Positions 41,144 to 50,364 of a DNA stretch of 64,000 bases are shown piece by piece. Positions within the stretch are counted from its first letter, which is position 1. The number at the start of each line of letters is the position of its first letter. A program made the translations under genes and the position numbers. The stretch is taken from positions 248,001 to 312,000 of the forward strand of contig CAZSXR010000002.1 in NCBI GenBank assembly GCA_964611335.1, in the 5' to 3' direction. The notes beneath the pieces were generated by a model, which was not told where the DNA came from, ran no database searches, and saw nothing but the letters and a program-made list of their open reading frames with translations. This DNA comes from BOG-1112 sp964611335. GTDB lineage: Bacteria > Bdellovibrionota_B > Oligoflexia > Oligoflexales > Bog-1112.

Positions 41144-42787
41144 CTAAACTTTTCGTTGAAAAATTTTTTTAAAAATTTGGTAAAGTTGAAAGGGGAGCAT
41201 TCTTCTCGATTGAATCAAATCTATTCGATGCAACCCAAACATAAAACGATGCTCAGGACTAAACTTCTTAGCAAAAGCAAGACAATGCACATCTATTCTC
41301 TGCGCAAGAGATTCCTCGATAGTCTTCTTTACATCATGCATTCCATAGTTTCCTTCATAAGCATCATAATCTGTTGGTTTCGCATCACTAAGTACAAACA
41401 GAATTTTTTTGCGCTCATTTCTTTTATTTAAAATATTTAGAGAATGGCGAATTGCAGGGCCTATACGGCTGTATCCCGTAGGAACTGCATTTTGAAAGTG
41501 CGCATAAGACTGACGCCATGTATCTTCAAATTTCTTAAAACTAACAAAATGACTTTCATGACGCGTATTTGAATAAAAACCAGCGACCATGAAAGTCATT
41601 CCAACAGATTCCATAGAATCTGCAAGAAGTTCAACAACATGTTTAAAAAGATCTAACACTCTTTCGTTTTTAACATAACTATCTGTAGATTGGCTCATAT
41701 CCATCAGAAGAAGAACGGAAGCATCTTGATTCAATTTTTTTTTAAATTCGTAGATCCTTGGAGACATTTCTATCCCCGCTCGCCGATCAACAAACCAACG
41801 GACTACAGAATTTAAATTAATATCTTGACCATTAGTTTGATTTTTCTGCAAACGAGGTTCATTGACTATTTGAAGAAAAAATTGACGCATTTGAAGACAT
41901 GAAGGGACTTTAGATGAAGCTTTTTTTTCTATGAAAAACTCTTCATGTAAAGTACACCAGGATTTTTTATATGTGTTTTTCTCATAATCCCATTCATGAT
42001 ATAAAATCTTATTATGTGAACCTACATCTGATGCAAGATTGGATCTGTTATCAAGGAAAAAGGTGTTGTTCACTTCCAAATATGTTTCTGCACTTTTATT
42101 TGTAAGTATAACTTTACCGAAATTGATCTCGGACAATGCTTCACTTTGAGTATCAAGCTCATCACTACCATCTAGACTACGATTCCCCGAAGAATATTCT
42201 TCCGCAGTTTTAGTATGATCAAAAATGTGAATCGAAGGATTTTCTTCTTGCTCTACATAAGGCATAATCTGCGGTCTGAACATTTTTTCACTTTTGTAGG
42301 CTCGCTGACGACTCTCATTTTCTAAAGGAGTATTCATACGTTCTTGATCAACAAAATTTTCTTCATCTGAAGAACTTTGCACAGGAGGGGGTCCATTAAA
42401 CCAAAATTGTTCTTGAGTCGAATGTGACGTTTTTTCCCATTCTATATAGAGATCTTTCAGTAAATTTCCCCTTGAAAGCGCGTTTGGCGCGTACAGGCAA
42501 AGTCGATGTACATAATAAAGAGAATTGAGTTTGGAACTTTTGAACCGATCACAGAAAAAAGGCAAATAGAAAGTCTTAGAAATAAGACCCCCAACATTTT
42601 CAGTACCTGTGATTTTAATAGAATCTTCAAAAACAAGCGAAGCAAGCACACTCAATCGACGGAGCTCATCTTCTAAAAACACAACGTGAGGAGAAAGAGA
42701 CTCTTGAGAATGATCCGTTTTACGAGTTAAAAATCTTGGTTTAAAACGCTTATAGAAAAATTTAAATAACGACTCATCCCAACTCAT
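41144..42787 (-). CDS. norD: Nitric oxide reductase accessory protein NorD (VWA domain)
   Basis: 547 residues. The C-terminal ~200 residues form a von Willebrand A domain with a MIDAS motif (LLMDMSQSTDS), then FMVAGFYSN, a threonine in AVPTGYSRIGPAIRH, and LFVLSDAKPTDYD, the typical NorD pattern. The N-terminal part is acidic and unlike other domains. NorD works with the NorQ ATPase to insert or assemble the metal centres of NorB. Its start overlaps the norQ stop by 4 bases (ATGA). The last gene of the norCBQD operon, it ends exactly where oleC ends on the opposite strand. Confidence 0.9.
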   Translation of the reverse strand: MSWDESLFKFFYKRFKPRFLTRKTDHSQESLSPHVVFLEDELRRLSVLASLVFEDSIKITGTENVGGLISKTFYLPFFCDRFKSSKLNSLYYVHRLCLYAPNALSRGNLLKDLYIEWEKTSHSTQEQFWFNGPPPVQSSSDEENFVDQERMNTPLENESRQRAYKSEKMFRPQIMPYVEQEENPSIHIFDHTKTAEEYSSGNRSLDGSDELDTQSEALSEINFGKVILTNKSAETYLEVNNTFFLDNRSNLASDVGSHNKILYHEWDYEKNTYKKSWCTLHEEFFIEKKASSKVPSCLQMRQFFLQIVNEPRLQKNQTNGQDINLNSVVRWFVDRRAGIEMSPRIYEFKKKLNQDASVLLLMDMSQSTDSYVKNERVLDLFKHVVELLADSMESVGMTFMVAGFYSNTRHESHFVSFKKFEDTWRQSYAHFQNAVPTGYSRIGPAIRHSLNILNKRNERKKILFVLSDAKPTDYDAYEGNYGMHDVKKTIEESLAQRIDVHCLAFAKKFSPEHRFMFGLHRIDLIQSRRMLPFQLYQIFKKIFQRKV

Positions 42788-43560
42788 AATCTTAAAGTTA
42801 CAAAATCACTGAGCGCATGTTTAATTTCAAGATCATCTGTTAAAACCTCCACAATACCATGAAGAGCAGCTTGTCGTAACGATAGACCAGACTGCGCAAG
42901 TTTTGCAGTATGAACAAGAAGACGAGTCGATACAGTTTCTCTAAGATTAAGATCCTGACGAGAACGAATTTTCTTTGCTAGGCTCGCTAGTTGCTTTGCA
43001 ATAACAGGAGAACAGGAACTCTCTCCTTCGATAATCTGCAGCTCTAATTCTTCATCTGGATATTCAAAAGGAATAGCTACAAATCTTTGCCGAGTTGATG
43101 GTTTCATTTCCTTCAAAGCTGTTTGATATCCGGGATTAAAACTCACAACCAACTGAAAATTTGGATGAGCTTTTAATGTCTCCCGAGTCCTATCTAAATA
43201 CAGTTCACGACGATGATCTGCTAAGGAATGAAGGACGACAATCACATCCTCTCTTGCCTCAACAATTTCATCAAGATAGAGCAAAGCTCCCTTTCGAACT
43301 GCACTTGTAACAGGCCCATCTATCCAAACAGTCTCATTTCCTTGAAGAAGAAACCGTCCTAGTAAATCCGCTCCAGAACTATCTTCATTACAGGAAACTG
43401 TGATCATGGGTAGTTTTAAGGAATGTGAAATATACTCTAAAAAACGAGATTTTCCACAACCCGTAGGGCCTTTCAACAAAACAGGAATTTTATGTTTGTA
43501 CGCTGCATTGAAGAGCGCAATTTCATCTCCTTGCGGTTTATAAAAAGGACTAGAATTCAT
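42784..43560 (-). CDS. norQ: Nitric oxide reductase accessory AAA+ ATPase NorQ (MoxR family)
   Basis: 258 residues from the ATG at 43560 (a GTG two codons upstream at 43566 is possible). Walker A GPTGCGKSRFLE, Walker B LLYLDEIVEA, the sensor region VVSFNPGYQ and the arginine segment STRQRF match the MoxR-type family that includes NorQ and CbbQ. With NorD it forms the chaperone that activates NorB, probably by helping to load non-haem iron. It starts nine bases after the norB stop and overlaps norD by four, so the order norC-norB-norQ-norD is a single unit. Confidence 0.93.
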   Translation of the reverse strand: MNSSPFYKPQGDEIALFNAAYKHKIPVLLKGPTGCGKSRFLEYISHSLKLPMITVSCNEDSSGADLLGRFLLQGNETVWIDGPVTSAVRKGALLYLDEIVEAREDVIVVLHSLADHRRELYLDRTRETLKAHPNFQLVVSFNPGYQTALKEMKPSTRQRFVAIPFEYPDEELELQIIEGESSCSPVIAKQLASLAKKIRSRQDLNLRETVSTRLLVHTAKLAQSGLSLRQAALHGIVEVLTDDLEIKHALSDFVTLRL

Positions 43561-43569
43561 GAACACTTT

Positions 43570-44898
43570 CTATTTTTTGGGAGAGGCAAGAGGAAGCCCA
43601 TAACGAACAAAATTAACAATAAAAGCAATAATTCCAAAAGTAAAAAGAGAAGCTGCGAGGATTAATCCCAAGAAATGTACAGAAATCTCTTTTTGTACTA
43701 CCAAGAAATCTAAGCCCACTTTTCTTTCAAGATACACTTGCGCAATTCCTGCTATAGCAAAAGCTACAGTCATTGCCACCATACCTATGTTTGAAGTCCA
43801 GAATGCTATGAGAGACAAGGGATTATTATACAAATTACGTCCGGTGAGATAAGGCATCGCATAGGTGATCATACCTAATACGAGCATCCCATAAGCTCCC
43901 CAAAACGCTAGATGACCATGCATAGCAGTGACGAGTGTTCCATGAGTCCAAACATTGACCTGAGGAAGAGTATGTGCGAACCCTAAAAATCCAGCACCCA
44001 CAAAGGACATAATGGAACAACCCACTGTCCACAACAATGCTGTACGGTTGCTATGTTCTCGTCCTCCCTTACGGGCCATTGAAATTCCATAAATAGCCAT
44101 TCCTAAAAACGCGAGCGGCTCAAGAGCACTAAATATTCCACCGATCAAGAGCCAATACTGAGGAGTACCTATGAAGTAATAATGATGTCCTGTTCCTAAT
44201 ATTCCTGAAAGAAAAGTAAACCCAACAATGACATAAAGCCACTTTTCAATCACCTCTCTATCTACACCTGTAAGCTTGATAAGTAGGAAAGACAAAATAC
44301 CACCCATAATCAATTCCCAAACACCTTCAACCCAAAGATGAACAACCCACCATCTCCAATAGGAATCGACCGTCTGGTTTTCCGTAGGAATCATTCCAAA
44401 TAGATAAAGAACAGCAGCTAAAGCTAAGCCTAAAAATAGAACAATACTCGTTGTTGAACGTCTTGAACCTTTCCACATCGTCGCAGCAATCAAGTAAACA
44501 AACAGAAGAACGTCAACAACAACCAAATAATCAAGCGGTCTAGGAATCTCAAGAAACTTTCTTCCTTCCCACCAACCAAAATGAAATCCGATAATCGCAG
44601 CAACACCTGTGAGGACAAGTGCAATCAATTGAACAAAAGCAAGCTTCTCACTTACAAGTTCACAGCCACATTCCTCAGGAATGATATAATATGCTGAACC
44701 CATAAATCCTGATAAAAGCCACATAACCAAAAGATTAACGTGTGTAGCTCTCGCTGCATGGAACGGAATAAGAGAGTGAAGATTATCATAACCTAGATGA
44801 GCAAAGGCCATAATAAAGCCGTAGACAATTTGAAGCCCAAATAAGAGCATACATGTTGCAAAAAAATAGTATGCTACACGTTGAGATTTATATTTCAT
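43570..44898 (-). CDS. norB: Nitric oxide reductase catalytic subunit B (cNor type)
   Basis: 442 residues with about 12 membrane helices and no N-terminal quinol-oxidising extension, so it is the cytochrome c-dependent type. Diagnostic sequences are HAARATHVNLLVMWL (haem His), HLWVEGVWELIMGG with the conserved glutamates of the Fe-B site, GHHYYFIGTPQYW (His pair) and MHGHLAFWGAYGML near the haem ligands. The enzyme reduces two NO to N2O at the periplasmic side of the inner membrane, in denitrification or NO defence. Its ATG overlaps the norC stop (ATGA). No nitrite or nitrous oxide reductase gene is in the window, so detoxification is as likely as respiration. Confidence 0.96.
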   Translation of the reverse strand: MKYKSQRVAYYFFATCMLLFGLQIVYGFIMAFAHLGYDNLHSLIPFHAARATHVNLLVMWLLSGFMGSAYYIIPEECGCELVSEKLAFVQLIALVLTGVAAIIGFHFGWWEGRKFLEIPRPLDYLVVVDVLLFVYLIAATMWKGSRRSTTSIVLFLGLALAAVLYLFGMIPTENQTVDSYWRWWVVHLWVEGVWELIMGGILSFLLIKLTGVDREVIEKWLYVIVGFTFLSGILGTGHHYYFIGTPQYWLLIGGIFSALEPLAFLGMAIYGISMARKGGREHSNRTALLWTVGCSIMSFVGAGFLGFAHTLPQVNVWTHGTLVTAMHGHLAFWGAYGMLVLGMITYAMPYLTGRNLYNNPLSLIAFWTSNIGMVAMTVAFAIAGIAQVYLERKVGLDFLVVQKEISVHFLGLILAASLFTFGIIAFIVNFVRYGLPLASPKK

Positions 44899-45611
44899 TG
44901 ACCAGCTCCTGATTTAAGTGAAGAGAGGAAAGCAGTAAGCTCTACGATATCCTCTTCTGAAAGAGGCAATTTAGGCATTTTTGCATCGGCCTTGACAGAT
45001 TGTGGATCATGAATCCATTTCTTGATGTAATCAGCATCAAGTCGGTCACCTACTTTATCTAAAGAAGGACCGACATTTCCTCCCTGCCCTCCGATGCTAT
45101 GACACGCGACACAAATCTGGTTGAAAATAAGAGGTCTATTCTCTGTCTTCGCTATGAAACTTTCAGCTTCTTGTCCTGTCGGAAGAGCGATACGTATTAA
45201 ATCTGGTTTTTGGGGAAAGCCATTCAAATCCACTTCTCCCACCCATTTTAAAAATGCAATTAAGTCTGCAACCTCTTCATTACTAAATCCATAGTTTTGC
45301 ATACGCCTTCCGCCGGGATACATCATTTCAGGGTTAAGAAGCATATTCTTCATGAAGACTTCTCCCCTGCGTTCATACACTTTGGTAAGCTCGGGGGCAT
45401 AATAAGCCCCCTCACCCATTATGGTATGACAACCCATACAATTGCTTTTTTCCCAAAGATGTTTACCGCGAATTACCGATTCCGAGAGATTTTCTGCGTG
45501 AGTTTGATGTGGAATGCGACTAAACGTATCTATAGTGAGAGCTATAAATACACCCATACTAAGTACGGTCCCAACAACGAAAAAATACTTTGCCCCTGAT
45601 TTTGATAGCAC
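44895..45611 (-). CDS. norC: Nitric oxide reductase subunit C with a second cytochrome c domain
   Basis: 238 residues, about 90 more than usual NorC. The first part is a normal NorC: an N-terminal membrane helix (residues about 8-28), haem motif C58MGCH in SNCMGCHTIMGEGAYYAPEL and the axial methionine near GGRRM (Met104). After residue 155 a second class I cytochrome c domain follows, with haem motif C167VACH in FNQICVACHSIGGQGG and axial methionine in AKMPKLPLS (Met212). The extra haem probably widens the electron inlet from soluble donors. The start is GTG at 45611 with AGGGT upstream. Confidence 0.92.
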   Translation of the reverse strand: MLSKSGAKYFFVVGTVLSMGVFIALTIDTFSRIPHQTHAENLSESVIRGKHLWEKSNCMGCHTIMGEGAYYAPELTKVYERRGEVFMKNMLLNPEMMYPGGRRMQNYGFSNEEVADLIAFLKWVGEVDLNGFPQKPDLIRIALPTGQEAESFIAKTENRPLIFNQICVACHSIGGQGGNVGPSLDKVGDRLDADYIKKWIHDPQSVKADAKMPKLPLSEEDIVELTAFLSSLKSGAGQ

Positions 45612-45650
45612 GAAGTACCCTTTATTTTGAATGCTGTTAACGCCTTACGC

Positions 45651-45682
45651 GATCATTGTATAATATAAACGATCTTTAGCAA
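45651..45682 (-). promoter_or_regulatory. Candidate nor operon promoter with overlapping inverted repeat
   Basis: On the minus strand TTGCTA (45677-45682), a 16-base spacer and TACAAT (45655-45660). The -10 is embedded in an imperfect 24-base inverted repeat whose arms are GATCATT (45651-45657) and AACGATC (45668-45674), 6 of 7 matching. The -35 TTGCTAAAGATC is a weak FNR/DNR-like match. A repressor or NO-responsive activator site here would suit the gene content, but no known consensus is met well. Confidence 0.45.
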
Positions 45683-45784
45683 GTCCCCAAAAAGTAAATT
45701 AAAATGATTGAGAATATCGGCAGAACAATTCCGAGAAAGGCATGAAACATTTGCCTCTAAAACAAGCAGAAAAAAAAATTGGAA

Positions 45785-48031
45785 CTAATTGGCTTTTTCC
45801 AAATCTGCCTGCGCGCCCAAACCAACAATAAGAAGTATGTCGTTCGCAAGGATTACAAAATCTGATTTGGGATTAAATATCCTTTTACCGCTTCTTTCTA
45901 TTCCTACAACCATCCCACCTAATTTCTCACGAATACCCGCTTGAAGAATGCTCTTTCCATCTAGGGAAGACCCTTCGTGTACTACGATGGTTCTCAATCT
46001 ATAAGTAGACAACTCTGGAATATCTTCTTCTTCCACTGAAGGATGCTCCAACAAGTTGCGAATACTATCTATTTCTTCATCTGTTCCCAAAAAAAGCAGT
46101 TGATCATCAGGTAAAAGTATATCGTTTGCTTTTGGAGCAATCATAGTTTTAGTTCCACGTTTGATAGCCACGATATTTAAGCCATGCTGTTCGCGAAACT
46201 GAAGTTCCTGTAAACGTTTTGCAACAACCTGTGAGTTTGGATGTACGGAAACGCTCACAAGGTGTGTGTCCCAAGGAGCTAAACTGCTGAGAACTTCCGA
46301 AGATTTTTTCTCTTCGTTATGAGCTTGAAATCCAGAATGAAACTGAGTTTCAAACCAACGGTAAAAAGATTCCAAAGGAGTTTTGAAAATAAAAGTAACT
46401 AGAACAATCACAACAAGAGTAAGAAGAGCTGCGATCCAAGGTGGGAAAAACTCTAAACTCAAAGCCCCAACAAGTATAATTGCAAGAACTTGGGTAATAT
46501 AAGATGCTGCTCGTTTTGTAAGCTCAATAATTCTTGTATCTCCAAGCTCATGTGGAGAGTACTCACGAAAGACCTGCGTCATACCCCAAAGAAAGGGAGC
46601 CGACAAACTGATCGCAGACAACCAACCTATAGCACTTGCAAATAAGGATTGAATACCTTGATTCTCCAACCAAGGTAAAATCATATGTCCATTAACAAGG
46701 AAAATTATGGTGACAATGATTGCGTTTGCAACCCACTTTATGAGAAATTCAGAGAGTGCTTTTTTTGACTCCAGACCACTCTGACCTTTCTGCATAAAAG
46801 CGGAATAATTTTGAAGCACCGTCATGAAAGAATTCGGTAGTTTATTTTCTAAAGCATCCGCAAAACTTGGAGCAAGTTTCATCAGATACGGGGTTGTAAA
46901 TGTCGTAATGATCGAGACTGCAATGATCATCGGAAAGATTTCTTCACTGATGACACCATATCCATACCCTGCAGTTGCTATAATGAAAGAAAACTCGCCA
47001 ATTTGAGCCATACTAAAACTTGTTCGAATGGAATTCCTTAAAGTCTGACCCGTTGCTAAAGAACCCAATGTAATAGATACGATTTGACCAATTATAACGA
47101 GTAGGGAAATGATGAGAACAAGATGAAAGTGATTAACAAAAACTCTGGGGTCCATCATCATTCCCACGGATACGAAAAATATAGCCCCAAACACGTCTTT
47201 CAGAGGACTAATGAGCGTCTCAATTTTTTTCGCCTCTGAAGTCTCTGCTAAAATAGAACCCATAATAAACGCACCGAGAGCGACCGAGTAATGAAAATAA
47301 GCTGCAAAAGTCACGAGCCCTAAACACAAACCTGTGGAAAGCACAGTGATCATTTCGTTATCACCATGTTTTCGAAAAGATTTCACAAAGCGTGGAACAA
47401 CAAATATTCCAACTAACAACCAAGCTCCCACAACAACAGCAAGTTTTGCAGCTGCGATAAGAAGGTCAAGACCTCCAATCTGAGAACTCTCAGCAACACT
47501 GGAAAGACCTACTAGTATTAAAATTGCAAAGAGATCTTCAACAATCAAAATACCAAAAACCATCTGCGCAAAGAGCTTTGTTTTAAAACCCAGCTCATCA
47601 AACGCCTTAATAATGATTGTTGTAGAAGAGATCGAAACCATCGATCCAAAATAAATACTTTGAATATTGGTCCAGCCTACAATACGACCAAAACAAAAAC
47701 CCAAAGTCATCATCAATGTCACTTGAATAAACGCAGTGACACCTGCTGAGACACCCACATGGGAGAGCTTCCTAAAACTAAACTCCAGCCCCAAAGCAAA
47801 CATTAAAAAGATGACACCAAGCTCAGCCCAAACACGTATATTCGGAACATCCGTTACTGAAAGTATTCCAGGAGTAAAAGGTCCTACAATAATCCCCGCA
47901 ATGATATATCCCAAAACTACAGGCTGTCGGATGCGACGAAAAATGAAAGTTACAATCGCTGCAACTCCTAGAATAATGGCAAGATCGCGGATCAAAGGTG
48001 CTAAATGTTGGACATCTGCTGTGTGTTCCAA
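45785..48031 (-). CDS. Monovalent cation:proton antiporter-2 family protein with two RCK-C domains
   Basis: 748 residues from a TTG start preceded by GGAA; a stop lies just upstream in frame, so no longer form exists. Residues 1-400 are the CPA2 sodium/hydrogen exchanger domain (RRIRQPVVLGYIIAGIIVGP, GVIFLMFALGLEFSFRKL and VSISSTTIIIKAFDELG). A further group of helices follows to about 560. Two TrkA-C (RCK-C) domains are at about residues 595-665 and 670-745, each with the ASS/GK-type fold (LPDDQLLFLGTDEEID and LANDILLIVGLGAQ). No Rossmann TrkA-N domain is present, unlike KefB/KefC. It probably exchanges K+ or Na+ for H+, gated by a ligand on the RCK-C domains. Confidence 0.88.
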   Translation of the reverse strand: MEHTADVQHLAPLIRDLAIILGVAAIVTFIFRRIRQPVVLGYIIAGIIVGPFTPGILSVTDVPNIRVWAELGVIFLMFALGLEFSFRKLSHVGVSAGVTAFIQVTLMMTLGFCFGRIVGWTNIQSIYFGSMVSISSTTIIIKAFDELGFKTKLFAQMVFGILIVEDLFAILILVGLSSVAESSQIGGLDLLIAAAKLAVVVGAWLLVGIFVVPRFVKSFRKHGDNEMITVLSTGLCLGLVTFAAYFHYSVALGAFIMGSILAETSEAKKIETLISPLKDVFGAIFFVSVGMMMDPRVFVNHFHLVLIISLLVIIGQIVSITLGSLATGQTLRNSIRTSFSMAQIGEFSFIIATAGYGYGVISEEIFPMIIAVSIITTFTTPYLMKLAPSFADALENKLPNSFMTVLQNYSAFMQKGQSGLESKKALSEFLIKWVANAIIVTIIFLVNGHMILPWLENQGIQSLFASAIGWLSAISLSAPFLWGMTQVFREYSPHELGDTRIIELTKRAASYITQVLAIILVGALSLEFFPPWIAALLTLVVIVLVTFIFKTPLESFYRWFETQFHSGFQAHNEEKKSSEVLSSLAPWDTHLVSVSVHPNSQVVAKRLQELQFREQHGLNIVAIKRGTKTMIAPKANDILLPDDQLLFLGTDEEIDSIRNLLEHPSVEEEDIPELSTYRLRTIVVHEGSSLDGKSILQAGIREKLGGMVVGIERSGKRIFNPKSDFVILANDILLIVGLGAQADLEKAN

Positions 48032-48202
48032 TGTTTTTTCCGAAGTGCTGAAGGATTAAACGGTGCTCTTCCTCCTTTATAAATTAAAGGCGGAGAACTT
48101 TTCTTTTCCAATGATAAGCGAAAAAGTTAATTTGGACAATTTAGATTCTGACACGTACAAAGATTGAGATTATTTCGTTTTTGATATTGAAAAGGAAATC
48201 TC

Positions 48203-49144
48203 ATGAGAACGCTCTATGCACCTATTGAACCTTTTTCTTCCTTTACTTTCCCTGTCTCCTCTCTGCACACTCTTTACGTAGAACAATCGGGGAATCCTAA
48301 TGGCATTCCTATTTTATTTTTGCATGGTGGTCCTGGTGGTGGAACGGAAGCTGACCATCGACGTTACTTTGATTCCAAGAAATTTCGAATAGTCTTGTTC
48401 GATCAACGAGGTTGTGGGAAAAGCACCCCTTATGCTTGTCTAGAAGAAAACACAACATGGGATCTTATTCGCGATATTGAGAAGATTCGAGAACACCTTG
48501 GTATTCAAAAATGGCATGTATTCGGTGGTTCTTGGGGAAGCACCTTGGCCCTCTCTTATGCAATCAGCCACCCCCATAAAGTCAGCAGCCTCATTTTACG
48601 GGGTATTTTTCTCGTCCGAAAAAAAGAAATAGACTGGTTCTATCAAAACGGCGCGAGTGAGATTTTCCCTGATATCTGGGAAAATTTTCTCAAACCAATC
48701 CCCGTAGAAGAACGAGGGGATTTACTGAAAGCTTACGCAAAAAGACTTTTTAGTAAAGACACAAAAATCGTAAAAGAAGCTGCAAAAGCCTGGAGCATTT
48801 GGGAAGGAAGCACGTCACGTTTGCTGATGGATCCAAAATTTATTGAACGTTTCGGTACTGATTCCTTTGCGACCGCGTTTGCTTTGATTGAATGCCATTA
48901 TTTTATGAATAAAGCATTCTTCACGCATGATAATTGGATTTTAGATAATATTCATAAAATAAAAGATATTCCTGGTGTGATTGTTCACGGACGCTATGAC
49001 ATCATTTGTCCTCTTGATAACGCTTGGCAAGTGCACAAACTATGGCCTAAATCTAAACTTATTATAGTCCCCGATGCAGGGCATGCAGCAGGAGAAAAAC
49101 CGATGACTTCTGCTCTTATCGAAGCCACCGATTCTATTTCTTAA
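48203..49144 (+). CDS. pip: Proline iminopeptidase (alpha/beta-hydrolase)
   Basis: 313 residues. Pip-type motifs: LYVEQSGNPNGIPILFLHGG with GPGGGTEADHRRYFD, FDQRGCGKSTP, the catalytic serine in GGSWGSTLALSYA, the aspartate in HGRYDIICP and the histidine in DAGHAAGEKP. The enzyme cleaves an N-terminal proline from peptides in the cytoplasm. The HGGPGGG and DQRGxGxS motifs together are diagnostic for the S33 family. It reads from its own ribosome-binding site (AAAGGAA) and is divergent from the antiporter gene, with a gap of about 170 bases that shows no obvious structure. It is convergent with a small Cys-rich secreted-protein gene. Confidence 0.93.
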   Translation: MRTLYAPIEPFSSFTFPVSSLHTLYVEQSGNPNGIPILFLHGGPGGGTEADHRRYFDSKKFRIVLFDQRGCGKSTPYACLEENTTWDLIRDIEKIREHLGIQKWHVFGGSWGSTLALSYAISHPHKVSSLILRGIFLVRKKEIDWFYQNGASEIFPDIWENFLKPIPVEERGDLLKAYAKRLFSKDTKIVKEAAKAWSIWEGSTSRLLMDPKFIERFGTDSFATAFALIECHYFMNKAFFTHDNWILDNIHKIKDIPGVIVHGRYDIICPLDNAWQVHKLWPKSKLIIVPDAGHAAGEKPMTSALIEATDSIS

Positions 49145-49160
49145 TTAAACCTAAAAAAGA

Positions 49161-49493
49161 TTAATACCCGGGAGTACAACCAGGAGAGATATCATCGCGT
49201 CTTTTTTCTTGATTACACAGCTCTCGAAAATCTTTTATACAAAACGGCTGAAAGCACAAAGAATCTTGAAGTTTAGGAATTGTTAAATAAAAACTGTCTC
49301 CATCCTGCAAATCTATTTTTTCTGGATTCACTACACAATATTCATGATTTTGCTTCGCTTTCTCACAATCTGCTTCAGAAAGATACCAACACTTTAATCC
49401 ATTCTCACTTTCCAAACAAAAAGGGAGAGTAGCAAACACAATATTAGTCAAAGTCACAATAAAACATAAGATGATGAGTTTTAACCCCGACAT
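49161..49493 (-). CDS. Small cysteine-rich secreted protein (DUF3551-like pattern)
   Basis: 110 residues, with a strong AAGGAGGG before the ATG. The N-terminal ~21 residues are a signal peptide (LIILCFIVTLTNIVFA). The mature part holds eight cysteines. The first four fall in LPFCLESENGLKC, EADCEK and EYCVVNP, which follows the C-x-C-x-C-x-C-x-x-N-P layout I associate with DUF3551-type periplasmic proteins; another four lie in SLCFQPFC, ELC and PGC. An even number of cysteines suggests disulphide bonds. Function unknown. It could equally be a lineage-specific protein that converged on the same pattern. Confidence 0.6.
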   Translation of the reverse strand: MSGLKLIILCFIVTLTNIVFATLPFCLESENGLKCWYLSEADCEKAKQNHEYCVVNPEKIDLQDGDSFYLTIPKLQDSLCFQPFCIKDFRELCNQEKRRDDISPGCTPGY

Positions 49494-49548
49494 AACAGAC
49501 CCTCCTTGAGCAAAAGGATTATCGGAGTTCTTGGGAAAAAATGAATAT

Positions 49549-50364
49549 TTATTTGGAAAAACTAAAAAAGGGGTGTTCTTTTAAAGACCTAGCAAGTTGC
49601 AAGTATTCTTCAGGCCTCAAAGTATCCGGACGTCTTGAAAGGTCTATAGTCAAAGAAGAAACATCTCCCCCTTCGAGAAGGTCTGAAATGGCATTACTTA
49701 ATTTTTTTCTACGCTGCGAGAAGGCGAGTTTTGTAAGCTTTTCTACATTTTTTAAAATAGGATCCGACGCATATTCACTTCTAGCTTGAAGAGAAACAAT
49801 TGCACTATCTACTTTCGGAACAGGACTGAAACAGTGTTTATCAACTTTGAACTCTAATTTTAAATTTGCACGAAGCTGAGCGAATACACTCAAGCTTCCA
49901 TAACTTTTCAATCCTGCTGGAGACACAAGTCTCTCTGCAAATTCTAATTGAACAAGAAGCGCTGAGATTTCTAAAAAGGGCAGTTCAGGCAACAAAACCT
50001 CAAGAAGAGGACTTGAAATATTGTAAGGGATATTTCCACATACCGAAAGACGCCCCTTAGAGTCCTTTCTCCATTTTTCAAAATCGAATTTCAAAATATC
50101 TTCATTAACAAGAGTCAGTCTGTTTTCTAAAATAAATTTATCAAAATGCTTTTTCAAATACTCAACAAAACGAAGGTCTTTTTCAACGCATGTTACTTTG
50201 AATCCTTGATCCAAAAGCACTTTTGTTAAAATACCTTTACCAGGACCTATTTCCAAAACAGATTCTACAGCCTCTTTTTTCAACAAAGATGCAAGCTGTT
50301 CACAAGGAATTGTGGTTTTTAGAAAAACTTGTGAAAGATGTGATTTTTGATAAGGACTATTCAT
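49549..50364 (-). CDS. rsmA: 16S rRNA dimethyladenosine transferase (KsgA/RsmA)
   Basis: 271 residues. The SAM-binding loop VLEIGPGKGILTKVLL, acidic CVEKD, NEDILKFDF and the target-adenosine motif NIPYNISSPLLEVLL are diagnostic of KsgA, followed by VQLEFAERLVSPAG and FSPVPKVDSAIV. The enzyme dimethylates two adjacent adenosines in helix 45 of 16S rRNA as a late checkpoint of 30S assembly. It starts directly after the tsaD stop (TAA then ATG), as part of a leftward operon cpoB-like/tsaD/rsmA. Confidence 0.96.
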   Translation of the reverse strand: MNSPYQKSHLSQVFLKTTIPCEQLASLLKKEAVESVLEIGPGKGILTKVLLDQGFKVTCVEKDLRFVEYLKKHFDKFILENRLTLVNEDILKFDFEKWRKDSKGRLSVCGNIPYNISSPLLEVLLPELPFLEISALLVQLEFAERLVSPAGLKSYGSLSVFAQLRANLKLEFKVDKHCFSPVPKVDSAIVSLQARSEYASDPILKNVEKLTKLAFSQRRKKLSNAISDLLEGGDVSSLTIDLSRRPDTLRPEEYLQLARSLKEHPFFSFSK

